Of a stretch of DNA of 64,000 bases, positions 11,516-24,130 are shown one piece after another. Location of the stretch: the NCBI GenBank assembly GCA_003254925.1, contig QANZ01051343.1:60645-124644 (forward strand), written 5' to 3'. Both the position numbers and the translations under genes were made by a program. The stretch is from Chamaecrista fasciculata. Its lineage: Eukaryota; Streptophyta; Magnoliopsida; Fabales; Fabaceae. Every line of letters begins with the position of its first letter. Positions within the stretch are counted from its first letter, which is position 1. A model generated the notes under the pieces. That model was not told where the DNA came from. It worked only from the letters and a program-made list of their open reading frames with translations, and ran no database searches.

Positions 11516-12194
11516 GGCAAAAGACCCTTTCGTGCCCCTAACGTTTGGGGTCAGTTTCAGTTATGCCCCTAACGTTTGTTTTGTGTCAATTATTCCCCCA
11601 ATATGAAACGTTGGTGTCAATCATACCCTAACCTCAATTTTTTTGGGCCAAAGGCCTATTTTGGTCCCTCAAGTTTGCTCAAAGTTCCGTTTTGGTCCCT
11701 CAAGTCTTCGGCGAACTTTTCAGCGAGATACATGGTAGCCCAGACGACTAAGAAAACTCCTAATTCAAGGTTTTTTTGACCTCTTGAGTTCAATGGCGGC
11801 CTTCATTTTGCAAACAAATGACCAAAAAATATGATTTTCGGCGTTTGTGTAATTTTTCGGCGACTATGTAATTTTTTGGTGGCTTGTCAGTCATTTTTTC
11901 ACAAAATGGAGGTCGTCATTGAACTCGGGAGATCAAAAAACCTTGGATTAAGAGTTTTGTAGTTGTCGAAGTCGCCGTGTATCTCGTTGGAAAGTTCGCC
12001 AGAGACTTGAGGGTCTAAAACGGAACTTTGAGCAAACTTGAGGAACCAAAATAGGACTTTGGCCCAAAAAAATTGAAGTTAGGGTATAATTGACACCAAC
12101 GTTTCACATTGGGGGCATAACTGACATAAAATAAATGTTAAGGACTTAACTGAAACTGACCCCAAACGTTAGGAGCACGAAAGAATATTTTGCC
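11516..12194. mobile_element. Foldback MULE-like element, 679 bp, 9-bp TSD
   Basis: Nearly the whole element is one long inverted repeat. The left end GGCAAAAGACCCTTTCGTGC is mirrored by GCACGAAAGAATATTTTGCC at the right end. Inner arms (TATTTTGGTCCCTCAAGTTT and its mirror) follow, with a unique centre near 11830-11870. The 9-bp sequence AATCTTTTA occurs at 11507-11515 and 12195-12203, directly outside the ends. A 9-bp duplication and long terminal inverted repeats indicate a non-autonomous Mutator-like element. It has no transposase. A related copy lies at 22605-23097. Confidence 0.85.
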
Positions 12195-12203
12195 AATCTT
12201 TTA

Positions 12204-13430
12204 TTTCAATCTCTCCAACAAAAATTAGGACTAAAAAAACTACGGGAATTGAAAATGGAGCATTATGGCACATCACATCTTTATTATTATATCTAATTTT
12301 TTTAATTCTATATAAATTTAAAGACATAATACTAAATTTTCTCTTCTTTTTATTTTGCAAGCATATAGCACACATCAATTGAGTGTATAATTCATAAAAG
12401 AATTTAATAAATTTAATTACTTTTATAATCGGTCATTTGGATGGGTTTTGTTGAATAATCTATTTAAACCAAAATATATTGACGATTTAAACACACCTAG
12501 TGCTAATGTGCTGGTAGAATTATATATTTGAAATAAATCATCTAACACTGTAAGCTTTGCATTACGCAATATTTTACAAATAAACGTTGTTTTCAATGTT
12601 GGACACTAGATTTAATTGGTTTATTAGTTGGCAAGTCTTGATCATTGTATATTCCCTCTTTGAAATATTTGAAAGGTCGAGAATGTTACTATATAAAATT
12701 AATCATGCCTACTAAAATATAAACCACAACCAATCCTTTCCACTAATTATGTACATACCAAATCTATTAGTATTATTTATCAATAATTAGTTCTAACTTC
12801 TATCAAAAACAAATATTTAACTATCAACATCAAATAATGGCAATTATATATAGAATATTCGGTACAAATGTTTCACTATGTCTCTTCGGTTTTGTTAACA
12901 TGATAATTAATGTTATATTAAAAAAAGAATATTATTCTAAAATAATTTATTGAAAATAGGCATGCATTAAAATCAAAAAGTTAAAGAGTATGAGAATATT
13001 TTATACTCAAATTAATTTTTTTATTCACTAAATAAACAACTCAATCCCAAAAAAATTGTTGAATTGATAATTTGATCTTTGAAAAATTAAAATATACAAT
13101 TTAATCTCTCAAAAAGAATTAAACAATATACTTGTTAAATGACTAAATTATGTATTTAATCTTTTAAAAACTAAATTCACAACGTGAAAACTAAATTTTT
13201 AGTTTATCAACGTGAAAATATAACATCCCACACTTTAATTTCTCTGTGTTTTACTCTGTCTGTTCTCTCATCTATAGTCATTAGCCACCGAACCATGTTT
13301 CTCATACCAACTTACTCGTAAATCCAGCTATATTATTTATTGTATACTACATAGAAACTCAAATTTATTAACTACTAACTCGAACAAAAAGACAAATTAA
13401 ACTCGCTTGATTCTTTCTTATTAATGCATC
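12204..13430. other. AT-rich intergenic stretch, no gene seen
   Basis: No coding or RNA gene recognised. Positions about 13040-13200 again show eroded mirrored text (GATAATTTGATCTTTGAAAA and similar), probably an old foldback element. Confidence 0.4.
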
Positions 13431-13435
13431 CCTTT

Positions 13436-13437
<2 letters not shown>

Positions 13438-13498
<61 letters not shown>
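13438..13498. repeat. Compound microsatellite (TC)n(TA)n
   Basis: About 20 TC units are followed by about 9 TA units. It is probably length-polymorphic. Confidence 0.9.
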
Positions 13499-14135
13499 GA
13501 AAAAATTTTAGTTTTGTGATCTTTTCCTCCTTCGAAATAAAACAAATAAACTATCTGTCATTCCGTATATACTTGAGCTCTATCTTAATCCTTTATTTAA
13601 TTTTTGTGTCATGCATGCCCAATTTTGTAAGGTTGTGGTGTTTGTACCTTTTTGGAAAAAAAAATTGCATAATTACTCATTAGCATACAAAAATCCTCAG
13701 AGTGGAATAATTTTGGTTTAAATAAAGGAGATGATGCATACAAGGCATGGAGGGCACTGGTTGTTGAAAAGGATGCAAAATTTTGCATATATAATAACAC
13801 TGCGATTAAGTATTGTATTATCTAATGAATTATATATATAAGGATAGTTGGTGAACATTTTTACAGGCAAGCATGCAATTGCATTCAAAGTTGGACTTGG
13901 CTTTATTCATTATAGTATATATATAATGATAATTAGTGAATGTGCTTTGGTCCAGACATACAACAGCAGTGTTGGAAGGTATGCAATAAATAATGAAGAT
14001 TTCATAGGTTATTTAATTTTGGCCCTCTTAAATATGCCTATTGCCAAAAGGTTTGACTACTTGGTTTGCTACTTTTTTTCTTTTCGGTTTTTTATTTTTT
14101 TATTTTTTTTGCTCGAAGCTTTGCTACTTTGTATA

Positions 14136-14480
14136 TGACAGAGTATACTTCCTGAAGACAGTTTCTGATTCTGAAGCTTGCTGCCTTCCTGAAGTCAGTT
14201 CCTGAAGAATCCAGCTCTGCATTTCCTGAAGGCTCCAACTCAGCATTCTGTTACTGATTCTGTTATTAGCTAGTGTAGACATGTGCTTTCTGTTTTATGT
14301 ATAACTAATTCTGGTGTAGTCTTCTCACTATAAAAACAATCCATGTACTTCTCATTCATTAATGCAAATCATTCTTTTCTCAGTTTCAATTTCTTCATTC
14401 TCATTTTCTCTTAGTTTAGCATGGTATCAGAGCCAGTTTTTTTTTTTCGGGTTCTGGAACAAGATATTCGTCACTTATTG
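14136..14480 (+). mobile_element. LTR remnant plus primer binding site of a second Copia-type element
   Basis: A 285-bp segment with repeated CTTCCTGAAG motifs ends in TTTAGCA and is followed at 14422-14436 by TGGTATCAGAGCCAG, complementary to the 3' end of initiator tRNA-Met and typical of plant Copia elements. Only the LTR 3' part and about 50 bp of leader remain before another Copia (14486) interrupts it. The exact LTR 5' edge is uncertain, and I see no continuation after 19806. Confidence 0.6.
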
Positions 14481-14485
14481 GTTTT
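14481..14485. repeat. 5-bp TSD (GTTTT), left of the Copia element
   Basis: GTTTT directly precedes the left LTR and recurs at 19802-19806 directly after the right LTR, the expected 5-bp duplication for LTR retrotransposon integration. Confidence 0.85.
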
Positions 14486-14787
14486 TGTTATGAATAATAA
14501 TAGTTGTGAATATCCACAATAGACTTTTGATATTCTCTATACATAGAAGTTTGAAGTTTTCTCTGTAATCGTGTTTACCATCTTTAGTTTCCCGTGTACA
14601 TCAATATGAGTCTACCCCTTCATTATGTACATTAAGTTGGTACATCTCCTTTAGAGATCCTTTAGCCTATAAATAAAGGCTTTAGGTATTAATGTAAAGT
14701 TGATGATATCAGTTGAATGAAAGAATCACTTTCTTATTCTATTTTTCTCTCTACTTTGAATATCCTTATTTCTTATATTTTATAACA
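14486..14787 (+). repeat. Left LTR of the Copia element
   Basis: 302 bp, starting TGTTATGAATAATAATAGTT and ending TATTTTATAACA. It contains a TATAAATA motif near 14669 that may be its promoter. It is the same length as the right LTR. Confidence 0.9.
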
Positions 14788-15239
14788 CGTTATCAGCACG
14801 AGCCTCTACAGATTTGAGCTTTTGGCATCTGAGTCTACCCATTCAAGTTTTCGCCATCTGCTCATGAGTCTCTATCAATTTGAGTTTTTGGTAACTACGT
14901 ACGAATCTCTTCTGTTTTCAGTTTTGGATAATTAAAGAGGTAAGTTAATAATTTTTTAAGTTTTCTTGTTGAATTGCTAATGGTAAGAAACTTTTATGCT
15001 CAATTGTTTATCATTATCATAATATATTTTATAAGTTGATTATTGTGGTTGTCTTCTTACGATTTGGAAATGTTTCGTACAGTCTGAAACTACATATGAT
15101 TAAATAAAAGTGACTAAGTCACATGTTGTTGCAGTTTCATATGTTTAAGTAGATGGCCTGAAGTCATATTATGTTTCGATTCAATTATTGTATTCTTGCC
15201 AAAGATTAGTGCATTGAAAGGTTATTGCACATGTTGATA

Positions 15240-15545
15240 ATTTATCAATGGCAATAGTTTGGTTCTTTGGCTATTGAAGCTGTATAATATCACCCTTGAC
15301 GGCTAATAGACTTTGGCTATTGAAACTGTCTAATATCAGCCTCGAAGGCTAATAAACTTTGGATATTAAAGCTGTCTAATATCATCCCCGAAGGCTTAGA
15401 CTTTGGTTATTGAAGCTATCTCATATCAGGCCTAAAAGCTAATAGTTTGACTATTGAAAAGATCTTATAATGCCTTGAAGGCAATAATTTGGCTATCGAA
15501 ACTGTGTTATATCAGCCATGAAGGCTAATAGTCAAATAGAAATTA
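15240..15545 (+). repeat. Degenerate tandem repeat inside the Copia leader/gag region
   Basis: Five to six units of about 58 bp, each reading roughly TTGGCTATTGAAGCTGTCTA then ATATCAGCC, GAAGGCTAATAG. Similar shorter motifs (CCTGAAGGC, GAAGAGAC) continue to about 16280. The array replaces any readable gag frame. Confidence 0.8.
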
Positions 15546-17099
15546 ATAACCCTAAAGGCGAACCTTGAAGGCGAATAGAAATATATTTTGACCAATTGTT
15601 GATAGCAATTACGGTGTTGTTAAAAAATATATTTGTCAATAGTCCTGAAGACTAACATCAATCTAAATATTTGATAGACCTGAAGGCCTATATCAAAATA
15701 AATGTTTTTATTTTAGATGTGGATTGATTGATGAATTTTAAGATTTGTTATGTGATCACAATTAATCTTGTGAAGTGTTTGATATATTAAAATTATTGAG
15801 ATTGAATCTCTTGTAGAGACGGTATTTGATATATTGATATTGAGTCTCCAGAAGAGACAAGAGTGACAATATGTCAATTATTAAATGAGAATTGATTTAT
15901 TTTTATTTTGGCAAGTGAACTTGAAGTTCACAGTACATTTATTCTGATAATGATTAATTTTCTCTGAAAAAAAGAGAATTGGAAAATCTCATAAAGATAC
16001 TCTGGAAGAGTAATAATATATACTCTAGAAGAATATCAATCTCATATTAATAATATTATATTTCTTGACGTAACCCTGTAGTGGTTTGGAATTTGGATAC
16101 TATTAAAGTATGACATTAATAAATTCAAGGAAAATTTGAGTATATGATATAAATGAGTTCTTACATCTTGGTATCTCAAGGAATATGTGATAATTCCTGA
16201 AGAACTAAATATGGTATGGTTCCTGAATAACTGAATATGGAATAGTTTCTGAAGAACCAAATATGAGATAGTTCCCAAAGAACTAAATCCTTTTATTTAT
16301 TTTATTTATCTCCTTTATTTCTTTGATTTTTATATATATCCTTTTTATTTATTTTATTTATCTCCTTTATTTCTTTGATTTATATATATATATATTCTAT
16401 TATCATTTTTCATTTGGTTAACAATTTATATGTTAATAATGTATTACTTTATTTCTTTCATACTTTCATCTATCTTTATATGATTGCTTGTTTGAGTACA
16501 AATCATGTATCTATCATATTGTATGTCATACGATCAAATATCTTGTTGAATTATATCAAGCTTTCTTGAAGGAAAGAAAAATGTTATGGAGGAAAAAGGA
16601 AATATAATATCGGACATGTGATCGTATGCTCCAGAAGAGCCCTCCATCTTGTACTATATTTGTATTAGTACAATTAAAACATATGTTGTAATGGACTAGA
16701 AATTCATTAACATATGTTGTAATGAACTAGAGGTTCTTTAATTTAAAGGAGTAATGAACCAGAAGTTCATTAATTTAAATGATACGTTTATAATTTTGAA
16801 TGACCTGTTAGACCATGCCGGTTCATGAATAATGCGAACTCAAATTAATGCCTATTAAAGAACCAAAGGTTTCTTGTATATAATGAGTTCTTATGCTGCA
16901 TATTCTCAAAGAAAATTGGTTTTAAGACCATTACCAGCAAAAGTTGGGATTAGATCCCTTGGAATTTTTGAACGCGTTTATAGAAAAATTGTGGACCTGA
17001 AGTGCCACCTTGTGGACATGTCGATCCAATTTGATCAAATAAAAAGATTGAGCTCAAGTTTTGGATTATTCCATTAAGAAAATTTTATAATCATGGTGA

Positions 17100-17560
17100 A
17101 TTTATATCCCAAATTTTAAAGGGCTATTATATGCAAGTTGGGATAAATGTGGTACATCATGTTGTTTATGTCCACACGGTAAATGGTCTTGTGGAATAAT
17201 TAAATTCCTGATGAGAACATATCAATTTATATGATGTAGCTCTTCTACGCATTAAATTAACAACGTATCGTAAATTCTCCCCTATGCTATTGGCTTTGGG
17301 TCAGGAGCCGAATATTTTTCATTTAAGAATTCTTTGGGTGCTGGATTTATATTGCTCCACCATGTGAATCAGAATGGGCCCCAACAAAAATTGAGAATAT
17401 AAGTAAGATATGAATCCCGCTCAGTTATTAAATATCTTAAACTCTTGAAGGGAGATAGTTCATGACATGATTTGTCAATGAAATTAATTTTTCAGCATTT
17501 ATGGGAGAAGGAAAATAGCTGGAATGGAAAAATGAATTACAAGAAATGCATGGTTATTAT
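17100..17560 (+). pseudogene. Eroded Copia integrase
   Basis: Translating across frames gives VHTVNGLVE, then RIKLTTYRKFSPMLLALGQE, PNIFHLRILW and a GPNKN/EYK segment, matching the C-terminal part of Copia integrase (VHTQNGLAE... GQEPNISHLRIFG type). Several stops and a frameshift interrupt it. Integrase would insert the element cDNA. This copy is non-functional. Confidence 0.75.
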
Positions 17561-17829
17561 ATTTGTTTGATCCTCATGTGAACTTGAAGTTCAAAGAATA
17601 ATGTATTTAAAGAATATTGTAAATAAATTGCAAACTGCATTCACTGGCCCATAGAAATGATAAAGACAGATTTTCTAGCTGAAAATGCTCCAATATATAT
17701 TGAAGTCCCTGAAGGGACTAATCAGTTCCAGAGATAATAATCCTCAAAAATAAAAGGAGCGTCTGAAAAAGATGGTTGAATCAAGGAAATATATGAAGGC
17801 ATAATGAATGAAAAATCTCCGGAAAAGAT

Positions 17830-18700
17830 TCAGGTACCTGAATGTGAAGAAAATAATGAGATCTCAATATGTTTATTATTGCCAAAGTATGGAACCGATA
17901 TGAAAATATTGTCGACAAAGTATTTAAATATAATGTAGCGCTACAAATTATAAATTATAAAATATTGAGGATCATGAATAATAATTCGTCGAAGGATGTC
18001 GACGTGAATATTGGCCAAATTGAAAAGAAAGGATCCAAGATGAGTAAAACTCACTCGAGAAATGTAGAAATTTTTGGACTTGAAGTCCACAGACATGATG
18101 GTGTACAACCAGCATGATGGCTTACAACCAGTTGAATATAAATAAGTCTTTGTGTGAAAAGAAACGAGAAATTGAAATTTTGATATACAAAGACTAGAAA
18201 TTTATTTTAAGGAGTTTAATTCTCCTGTGGTGGATGCAATTATTTTGAATATATGATCTGATCGTTTATAAAAGGCTTTGATGCCCAAATATTTGAAGGT
18301 GTGAAGTTAGTGGGGTGCAAATGAGTTTATGAGTGAAATCAGAATGAAAATTAAAGGATAAAGTTGTAAGATACAAACTCAAAGGTCTCACATTGACTAT
18401 GTAAAGACATATTCTCTGGAGATGGATGCAATCCCGAAGATGGATGCGACCCCCTTCAAATATTTTAGTAGTCTCGCATTGTATGAAAAACTTCATATGC
18501 ATCTAATGATTATGGTTCTAGTCCATTCATATGGCTTATTGGACAATGAAATATGAAAATCCCTGATGGATTATATGAAGCATGCCAGATGTCTTATTCA
18601 ATAAAGATGAATAAAATCCTACATGAGTTTGAAAAAAAATCTAGACATATGTGGTACAGTTATCTCAAGAAATAGTATTTAAAAGATATCAAACTGTGTA
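17830..18700 (+). pseudogene. Eroded Copia reverse transcriptase
   Basis: The segment 17869-18117 reads AKVWNRYENIVDKVFKYNVA then LQIINYK, a known linker before Copia RT. It is followed by remnants of the VVRYKARLVAQGF block near 18362 (KVVRYK readable) and of the SLDNEIYMKIPEG block near 18540. Stops and deletions break every frame. Confidence 0.7.
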
Positions 18701-18959
18701 TATTTATTATTGTTGGAACTCCTGAAGAGTTCAAAACATAGTAAAATATTGATAGTTTTGCAAGAAAGATTTTGCAAAAATAAAATTTTGTCTCATCTTA
18801 TAGACTAAGCAAATTATAATAGTGAGATTATTACTCATATTATATAGAAAGTGTATTGAGATAGTTTCACATGGATAGGGTGCATGAACATGGTGTAACC
18901 ATGCCATGTTAGATAAATCATTTGAAGTGATAAAGTATCCTTTTAACCTCAAATGAAGA

Positions 18960-19420
18960 TGAAATTATTTGGTCCTATAGTACCATATCTTCATATTATA
19001 AGCAGATTAATGTTTTCGGTACATTTGCTAGCGAGATATAGTTCTTGATTAATCAAAAGACATTGACAAGGAAAGAAAAATATTTTAAAGATAAAAGTTT
19101 ATTTTGTTTAAATAAATTTAGTGAACTACTAATTGAGACTACTAATTCAACACATCCAGAAGATGTGTAATTTGTTTTTGCAGGAAGATGCGTCAATCTT
19201 ATTGTAAGAAGATAATATGACATGTATAGCAAAACGACATAGAAGTTCAACAAGTTCAGTCAAGTGATAATTTAGCAGATTTTTATAAAGGCATTGCCAA
19301 TTGCATCATTTGAGAACTTGGTTTATCAAATTTGAATGCGCCCATTAAAAGATCCTTAGTGATGTTATGATGAGGGGGAGATACGCGTTGTACTCTTTTT
19401 CCCTTTGCTATGGTTTTGTC
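18960..19420 (+). pseudogene. Eroded Copia RNase H / pol C-terminus
   Basis: Readable pieces include QSSDNLADF near 19260 and KGIANCII then a LVYQI-like end, which correspond to the DNLADLFTKALP and FEKLVYKIGM motifs at the end of Copia pol. A GGGGGAGATACGCGTTGTAC segment, typical of the stretch just 3' of pol, follows near 19374. Confidence 0.7.
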
Positions 19421-19499
19421 CCACTGGGTTTTCCTGGCAAAGTTTTTAATGAGACAGCTTGTAATGCGTATCAATAAATTGTGAATATTCAAGGGGGAG

Positions 19500-19801
19500 T
19501 GTTATGAATAATAATGGTTGTGAATATCCACAATAGACTTTTGATATTCTCCATACATTGAAGTTTGAAGTTTTCTCTGTAATCGTGTTTACCATCTTTA
19601 GTTTCTCGTGTACATCAATATGAGTCTACCCCTTCATTATGTATATTAAGTTGGTACATCTCCCTTAAAGATCCTTTAGCTTATAAATAGAGACTTTAGG
19701 TATTGATGTAAAGTTGATGATATCAGTTGAATGAAAGAATCACTCTCTCCTTCTATTTTTTTCTCTACTTTGAATATCCTTATTTCTTATATTTTATAAC
19801 A
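19500..19801 (+). repeat. Right LTR of the Copia element
   Basis: 302 bp, same ends as the left LTR, preceded by the polypurine tract at 19491-19499 and followed by GTTTT at 19802-19806. Most differences from the left LTR are transitions. Confidence 0.9.
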
Positions 19802-19806
19802 GTTTT

Positions 19807-22600
19807 AAGATAATTTAAGTAAAGATTAATTATTGTTCAAATTAAACAAGTTATAATAGAGATAAAACTGTATTAATAGAGAGTATTTTTTTTTTGGTAA
19901 TGATTAATAGAGAGTATTTTTAGCAAGACTCGAACTCAAATTTTTATAGCTATGAATTGGAGTATTGATTACTTTAATTAACTTATAGGAATTATCAAAA
20001 TAGTCATATCTAATATAATGGATATCTCAAGATTTTATGTACAATGTATGTTCAAGTTCAAGTTGAATGTTCTTTCAAAAAAAAAAAAGTTCAAGTTGAA
20101 TGTTAATGAATTTAAAGATGAATAAAAAATACTTTATTTATGTAGTAAATATTTATTTTTATATATAAATTTGTGAGATTTAAAGATGTGATTAATTTTA
20201 AGGCCTGTTCTTGTCCAGGTCAAAAACAAGAATAATAATATATTTTTACTTATACTTCACTTATTATCATCACTAACCACGGGTTAATAAAATTTTTAAT
20301 ACTATTTTTTATTTCCTCTCTCGCAATATGTCTTAATAAAACATCAAACAAAATTTCATCAAGCTTGCCCTCTTTGAATTACCAAAAAAAAAAAATATCA
20401 TCAAGCTCTTGAACCTTCTCTTAGATTTTGAACATCTCTAGAAGGAGAATTTTGGGTAGTTTGTAAAGTTTAGAAAGAAAAAAATGAAGAGATAGAGAGA
20501 GAAGAGGTTGACCTATATATTTTATTATATATATATATATTTTTATTTGATATTTCTCTCTAAACCCCACAGATTAAACTTGATAAAGAAAAACTCAAGT
20601 TTAAAGGATCAAAATTATATAAGTGGCAATGAACCCCTCTTTTCTTTAATTTTGTGTCTTATTTTAATTATCTTTTTTTTTCTTCTTTGGAGCTTTCCTT
20701 TACTTGTGTGTATATATATATATATGTGTGATGAATTAGGATTTGGCCAAAGATCATTACCTGATTCGAGGGGAGGAGAATCTTGAACATCTCCTGCTAG
20801 ACAATGATAATGAATGTACATTTCTTAAGGTTCTGATGGTGTATTTGTAGATGAGAGGGTGAATCTCTATAAGGAATTGCCTAATTATTGGGAGAGATTT
20901 TCGCTACTTATAAATGCTAGGTTTATGAGAGTGAATCTCCCCAATTATTGGAAAAGGTCTTTGCTGCTAGTAAATGCCAAGTTTATGAGCATTTAAAGTG
21001 ATTGAGGATATCTCCTAATTATGTAGGGCATCTTTGTTGACGATGGTGTCTTTTATTAGGGCGGCGTTCATAGACCTATTATCAATATATATACTGTATA
21101 TTATCAAAAAAGTAAATTATCCATTTTCATTAAAAAAAAGTGCAAAAATGGTGTTAAAAAAAAGGCAAAAAATGAGAAAAAAACGTAGTGGCCCGCGGGC
21201 TGCCCCGTTAAACCCGCAGGCACTACGGGGCGGGCCTGGGCAGCATATTTGATGCCCGTTTATAAACGGGCAGGCTCGACCCGTTTAAGTCCAGGCCCAT
21301 TGCGGGATGGGTCGAACCGGCCCGTTTAACAGTGCTATATATACATATGAGGGGTTGCTAAAACGTGTAACAGAATGTATATATGTGGCGATTGATATAG
21401 AAAATAAATATCACAAATGGGCAAAATTTGCAAAGGTAAGGGATGAAGATCAGGGCAAGAATTATAATTAATGACTTCCTTATCATTTTAAATTCAAGAA
21501 ACTTCATTTTTGTTCAATTTTTTGAGCCTTAATTTAATTATAAAATATATTGAGAAAAATTATTATTTGATTCGTGAATTTAATGTATCGAATCAATAAA
21601 TCAGTCATTAAATTTATATTTTTGGTCTTCAAATTTGTTTCTGAGACTAAATTATTGGCCATTTTGATATTTTAGAGACCTAATTATATATATTTTAGTA
21701 TTTTAAAGATTAATTTTTTAATTCAGTACAAATTTCATTATTAGAAAAAAAATTTCTCTAATATAGAGAGACCAAACCCAATCACCTAATTACTAAAAAA
21801 TATATTCTTCTATAAATATAAATATAGCAAAATAATGCAAGAATTTGATAAGATCTCTTTTTCTAAAAAAAAAATTAATGTTAAAGTAGAAGAATTAGGG
21901 TCCATTCAGTTTTTTTAAAAAAAAAAAAGAAAGAAGAAGAAGAAGGAATAATTGAGCTAACAAATGAGAAATATCAAATATGTGTTGACCTGAATATGAA
22001 AATTCTGCTGCTTAAAAGTTGGAAAGAGCTGGGAACATGATAGTTTGGGTCCTTTGGGAAAAGCAACCACTAATGCAGATATATATACACAGATATAACC
22101 AGAAGGTCCATAATGTAAATATTAGTGAATTAATTAATTAATTAGGATCTGCATGCATGTTTTCAGACAATATATTACACGTTCCATGCACTTAATAAAC
22201 GCACAACAAGAATGCATGTGCCTCATATCAAATAATATGAGTAGTAATTAATCTAATGGTAATGGCAAGCATATCTGTAAATGACTTAAAAAGCACGTAC
22301 AATCTAAGATCTGAAAGCAATAATTAATGACTGAAAAGTAGCTTTAATTCGCTTGAAGCGTGCATGTATTTCAAAGACCAAACTAATTTGAGCATTTTGC
22401 ACAAGTTCTTTCTCCCTCCGAATTGGGAGAAAGAGAGAGAACCTTTTTTTTTTTTTTTGAACTAATGAAAGAGAGAGAACCTGAAAAGAAATGACACATT
22501 TATTGGCTTGTAGAATTGTGTTTGTGAGAGAGAATATTAAAATATTTTTCATTATTATTTTTTAAAATAATAAAAAAGTTGTATAATTTTATAATTATTT
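19807..22600. other. Intergenic stretch with eroded repeats, no gene supported
   Basis: AT-rich with (TA)n runs near 20524-20542 and 20711-20726. Positions 21187-21330 form a conspicuous GC-rich island (GTGGCCCGCGGGCTGCCCCG, GACCCGTTTAAGTCCAGG) resembling the ends of hAT-type elements. Positions about 21545-21770 look like an old foldback element. None of the short frames has coding character. Confidence 0.45.
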
Positions 22601-22604
22601 TAGG

Positions 22605-23097
22605 GTAAATTACACTTTGGTACCCTCAAGTCTCTAGCAAAATTTTCGGCGAGATACAAGGCGGCCCCGACAACTACGAAACTCCCAACCCAATGTCTTT
22701 TTACCTCCTAAGTTCAATTACGGCCTCCATTTTGCGAAAAAATGACTGGCAAGCTATCGAAAAATTACATATTTGCTGAAAATCATATTTCCTGTAATTT
22801 TTTCGCAAAATGAAGGCTGTCATTGAACTCAAGAGGTCAAAAAACCTTGGATTATGAGTTTTCGTAGTCGTCGGGGCCACTGTGTATCTCACCGAAAAGT
22901 TCGCCGGAGACTTGAGGGACCAAAACGAAACTTTGAGCAAACTTGAGGTACCAAAATAGGACTTTGGCCCAAAAAAATTGAGGTTATGGTATAATTGACA
23001 CCAACGTTTCACATTGGGACCATAATTGACACAAAACAAACGTTAGGGGCATAACTGAAATTGACCCCAAATGTTAAGGGCGCGAAAGAGTATTTTT
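22605..23097. mobile_element. Foldback element related to the one at 11516
   Basis: The right arm (CCAAAATAGGACTTTGGCCC, ACCAACGTTTCACATTGGGA, ending GCGCGAAAGAGTATTTTTCC) closely matches the 11.5-kb element. The left arm is shorter and starts GGGTAAATTACACTTTGGTA, joining a different terminal type to the same inner arm (GGCGAGATACAAGGCGGCCC). I found no matching target duplication, so the left end is probably recombined or deleted. Confidence 0.75.
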
Positions 23098-23519
23098 CCT
23101 TTAAAAAATGAACCAAACCAAACCAAATCAATTCTCTATTTTCTCATCCAAACAAACTGAGTTTTTAGTCCGTTTTAATCGGTTTTTTTCGGCTTGGATT
23201 GGTTTTGATCAGTTGGAATCGATTTTGCTCTCTCCTATTACTAATGGTTACTTAACATTTTTTCCTAATTATTACCATTCATTATTATACTATTATGCTA
23301 AATTACTTATAATACGATATTATCTAAGTATAATAGCCTAATAGGTATGCGAATAAAGTTTAGTTTTGTTAGTTGCAATTTTTTATTTACTCTTTTTCCT
23401 TTTCTTTCTTTTTGGATGAGCATGAATTGATGTTTAGAAACACGTTTAACTTTTGAAGTTTCCCACAGATATCTTAAATGATACCGCAAACAAGCTTATT
23501 TTAAAATGCCTTTTTCTTC

Positions 23520-24130
23520 ATAAGAATTAATATTAAAAATATATAGACCTAACAAGAGCGAATAGTTTTGATAATAGGCCCAATGACAAAGAATATTAGG
23601 ACTAAGAACCAAATAATCCAAAAACTCAATAGCCAACCAAAAGTACAAAAGCCTCGAAGTAAAAACATTAAATGAATGAGCATTTCCCTCCCAAGAAGGT
23701 GCCCCGGTCATCAAAGATAACCAAGGCACCATACTCAAAACAAGGCATAGCAAAGACAATGGGAAAAGAATCACGAAAGCAGTTATCACGTCATTAAAAC
23801 ACCAGAGTAAAGAGCCTTAATGAGCAGGCGGAAACACCTCCTAGGTAAGATGCCTCCGTTCCCTAAAATGGCTCTCTCTGTCATGGTATAAAGCCAGACG
23901 CCCTTTACACAGGAAAGGTACGCACTTATTCTCACTTAATTCACTCATCTACCAGATATCTAACTTAAGTATCGGAAGTGAATTACAGAGCACCCTCTGT
24001 TCTTCATGGACTTGCAGGTAACCCTTTCTTAGGAGTTGTTGCCTCATCTGAACCAAGTAATAACTCCCGGCCAGAACCTCATTCATCAAGTTTTATCAGC
24101 AAAATTATTATGCATAATAGAATTATGATA
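23520..24130 (+). mobile_element. Probable LTR fragment (Gypsy-like)
   Basis: The stretch has the composition of a plant LTR: GGTATAAAGCCAGACGCCC (TATA-like box) near 23885, then GGTACGCACTTATTCTCA, CTAACTTAAGTATCGGAAG and CTTGCAGGTAACCC. I could not find a second LTR, clear TG/CA ends or a target duplication. Low confidence. Confidence 0.35.

Larger units (their letters stand above)
14486..19801 (+). mobile_element. Complete Copia-type LTR retrotransposon, coding-defective
   Basis: Two 302-bp LTRs (14486-14787 and 19500-19801) begin TGTTAT and end ATAACA, differ at roughly 15 positions by eye (about 5%) and are bounded by GTTTT duplications. A primer-site motif (TTATCAGCACGAGC) follows the left LTR and a polypurine tract AAGGGGGAG precedes the right LTR. 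Interior reading frames are broken throughout, but eroded Copia pol can be read in order: integrase near 17100-17560, reverse transcriptase near 17830-18700, RNase H and C-terminus near 18960-19400. Order IN-RT-RH identifies Copia. It cannot encode its own proteins, so any movement would need help from a relative. Confidence 0.92.

Noticed and set aside
14136-14436. The PBS-bearing LTR as the left LTR of the 14486 element
   Set aside because: Its sequence differs from the right LTR at 19500; the true pair has identical length and TSDs.
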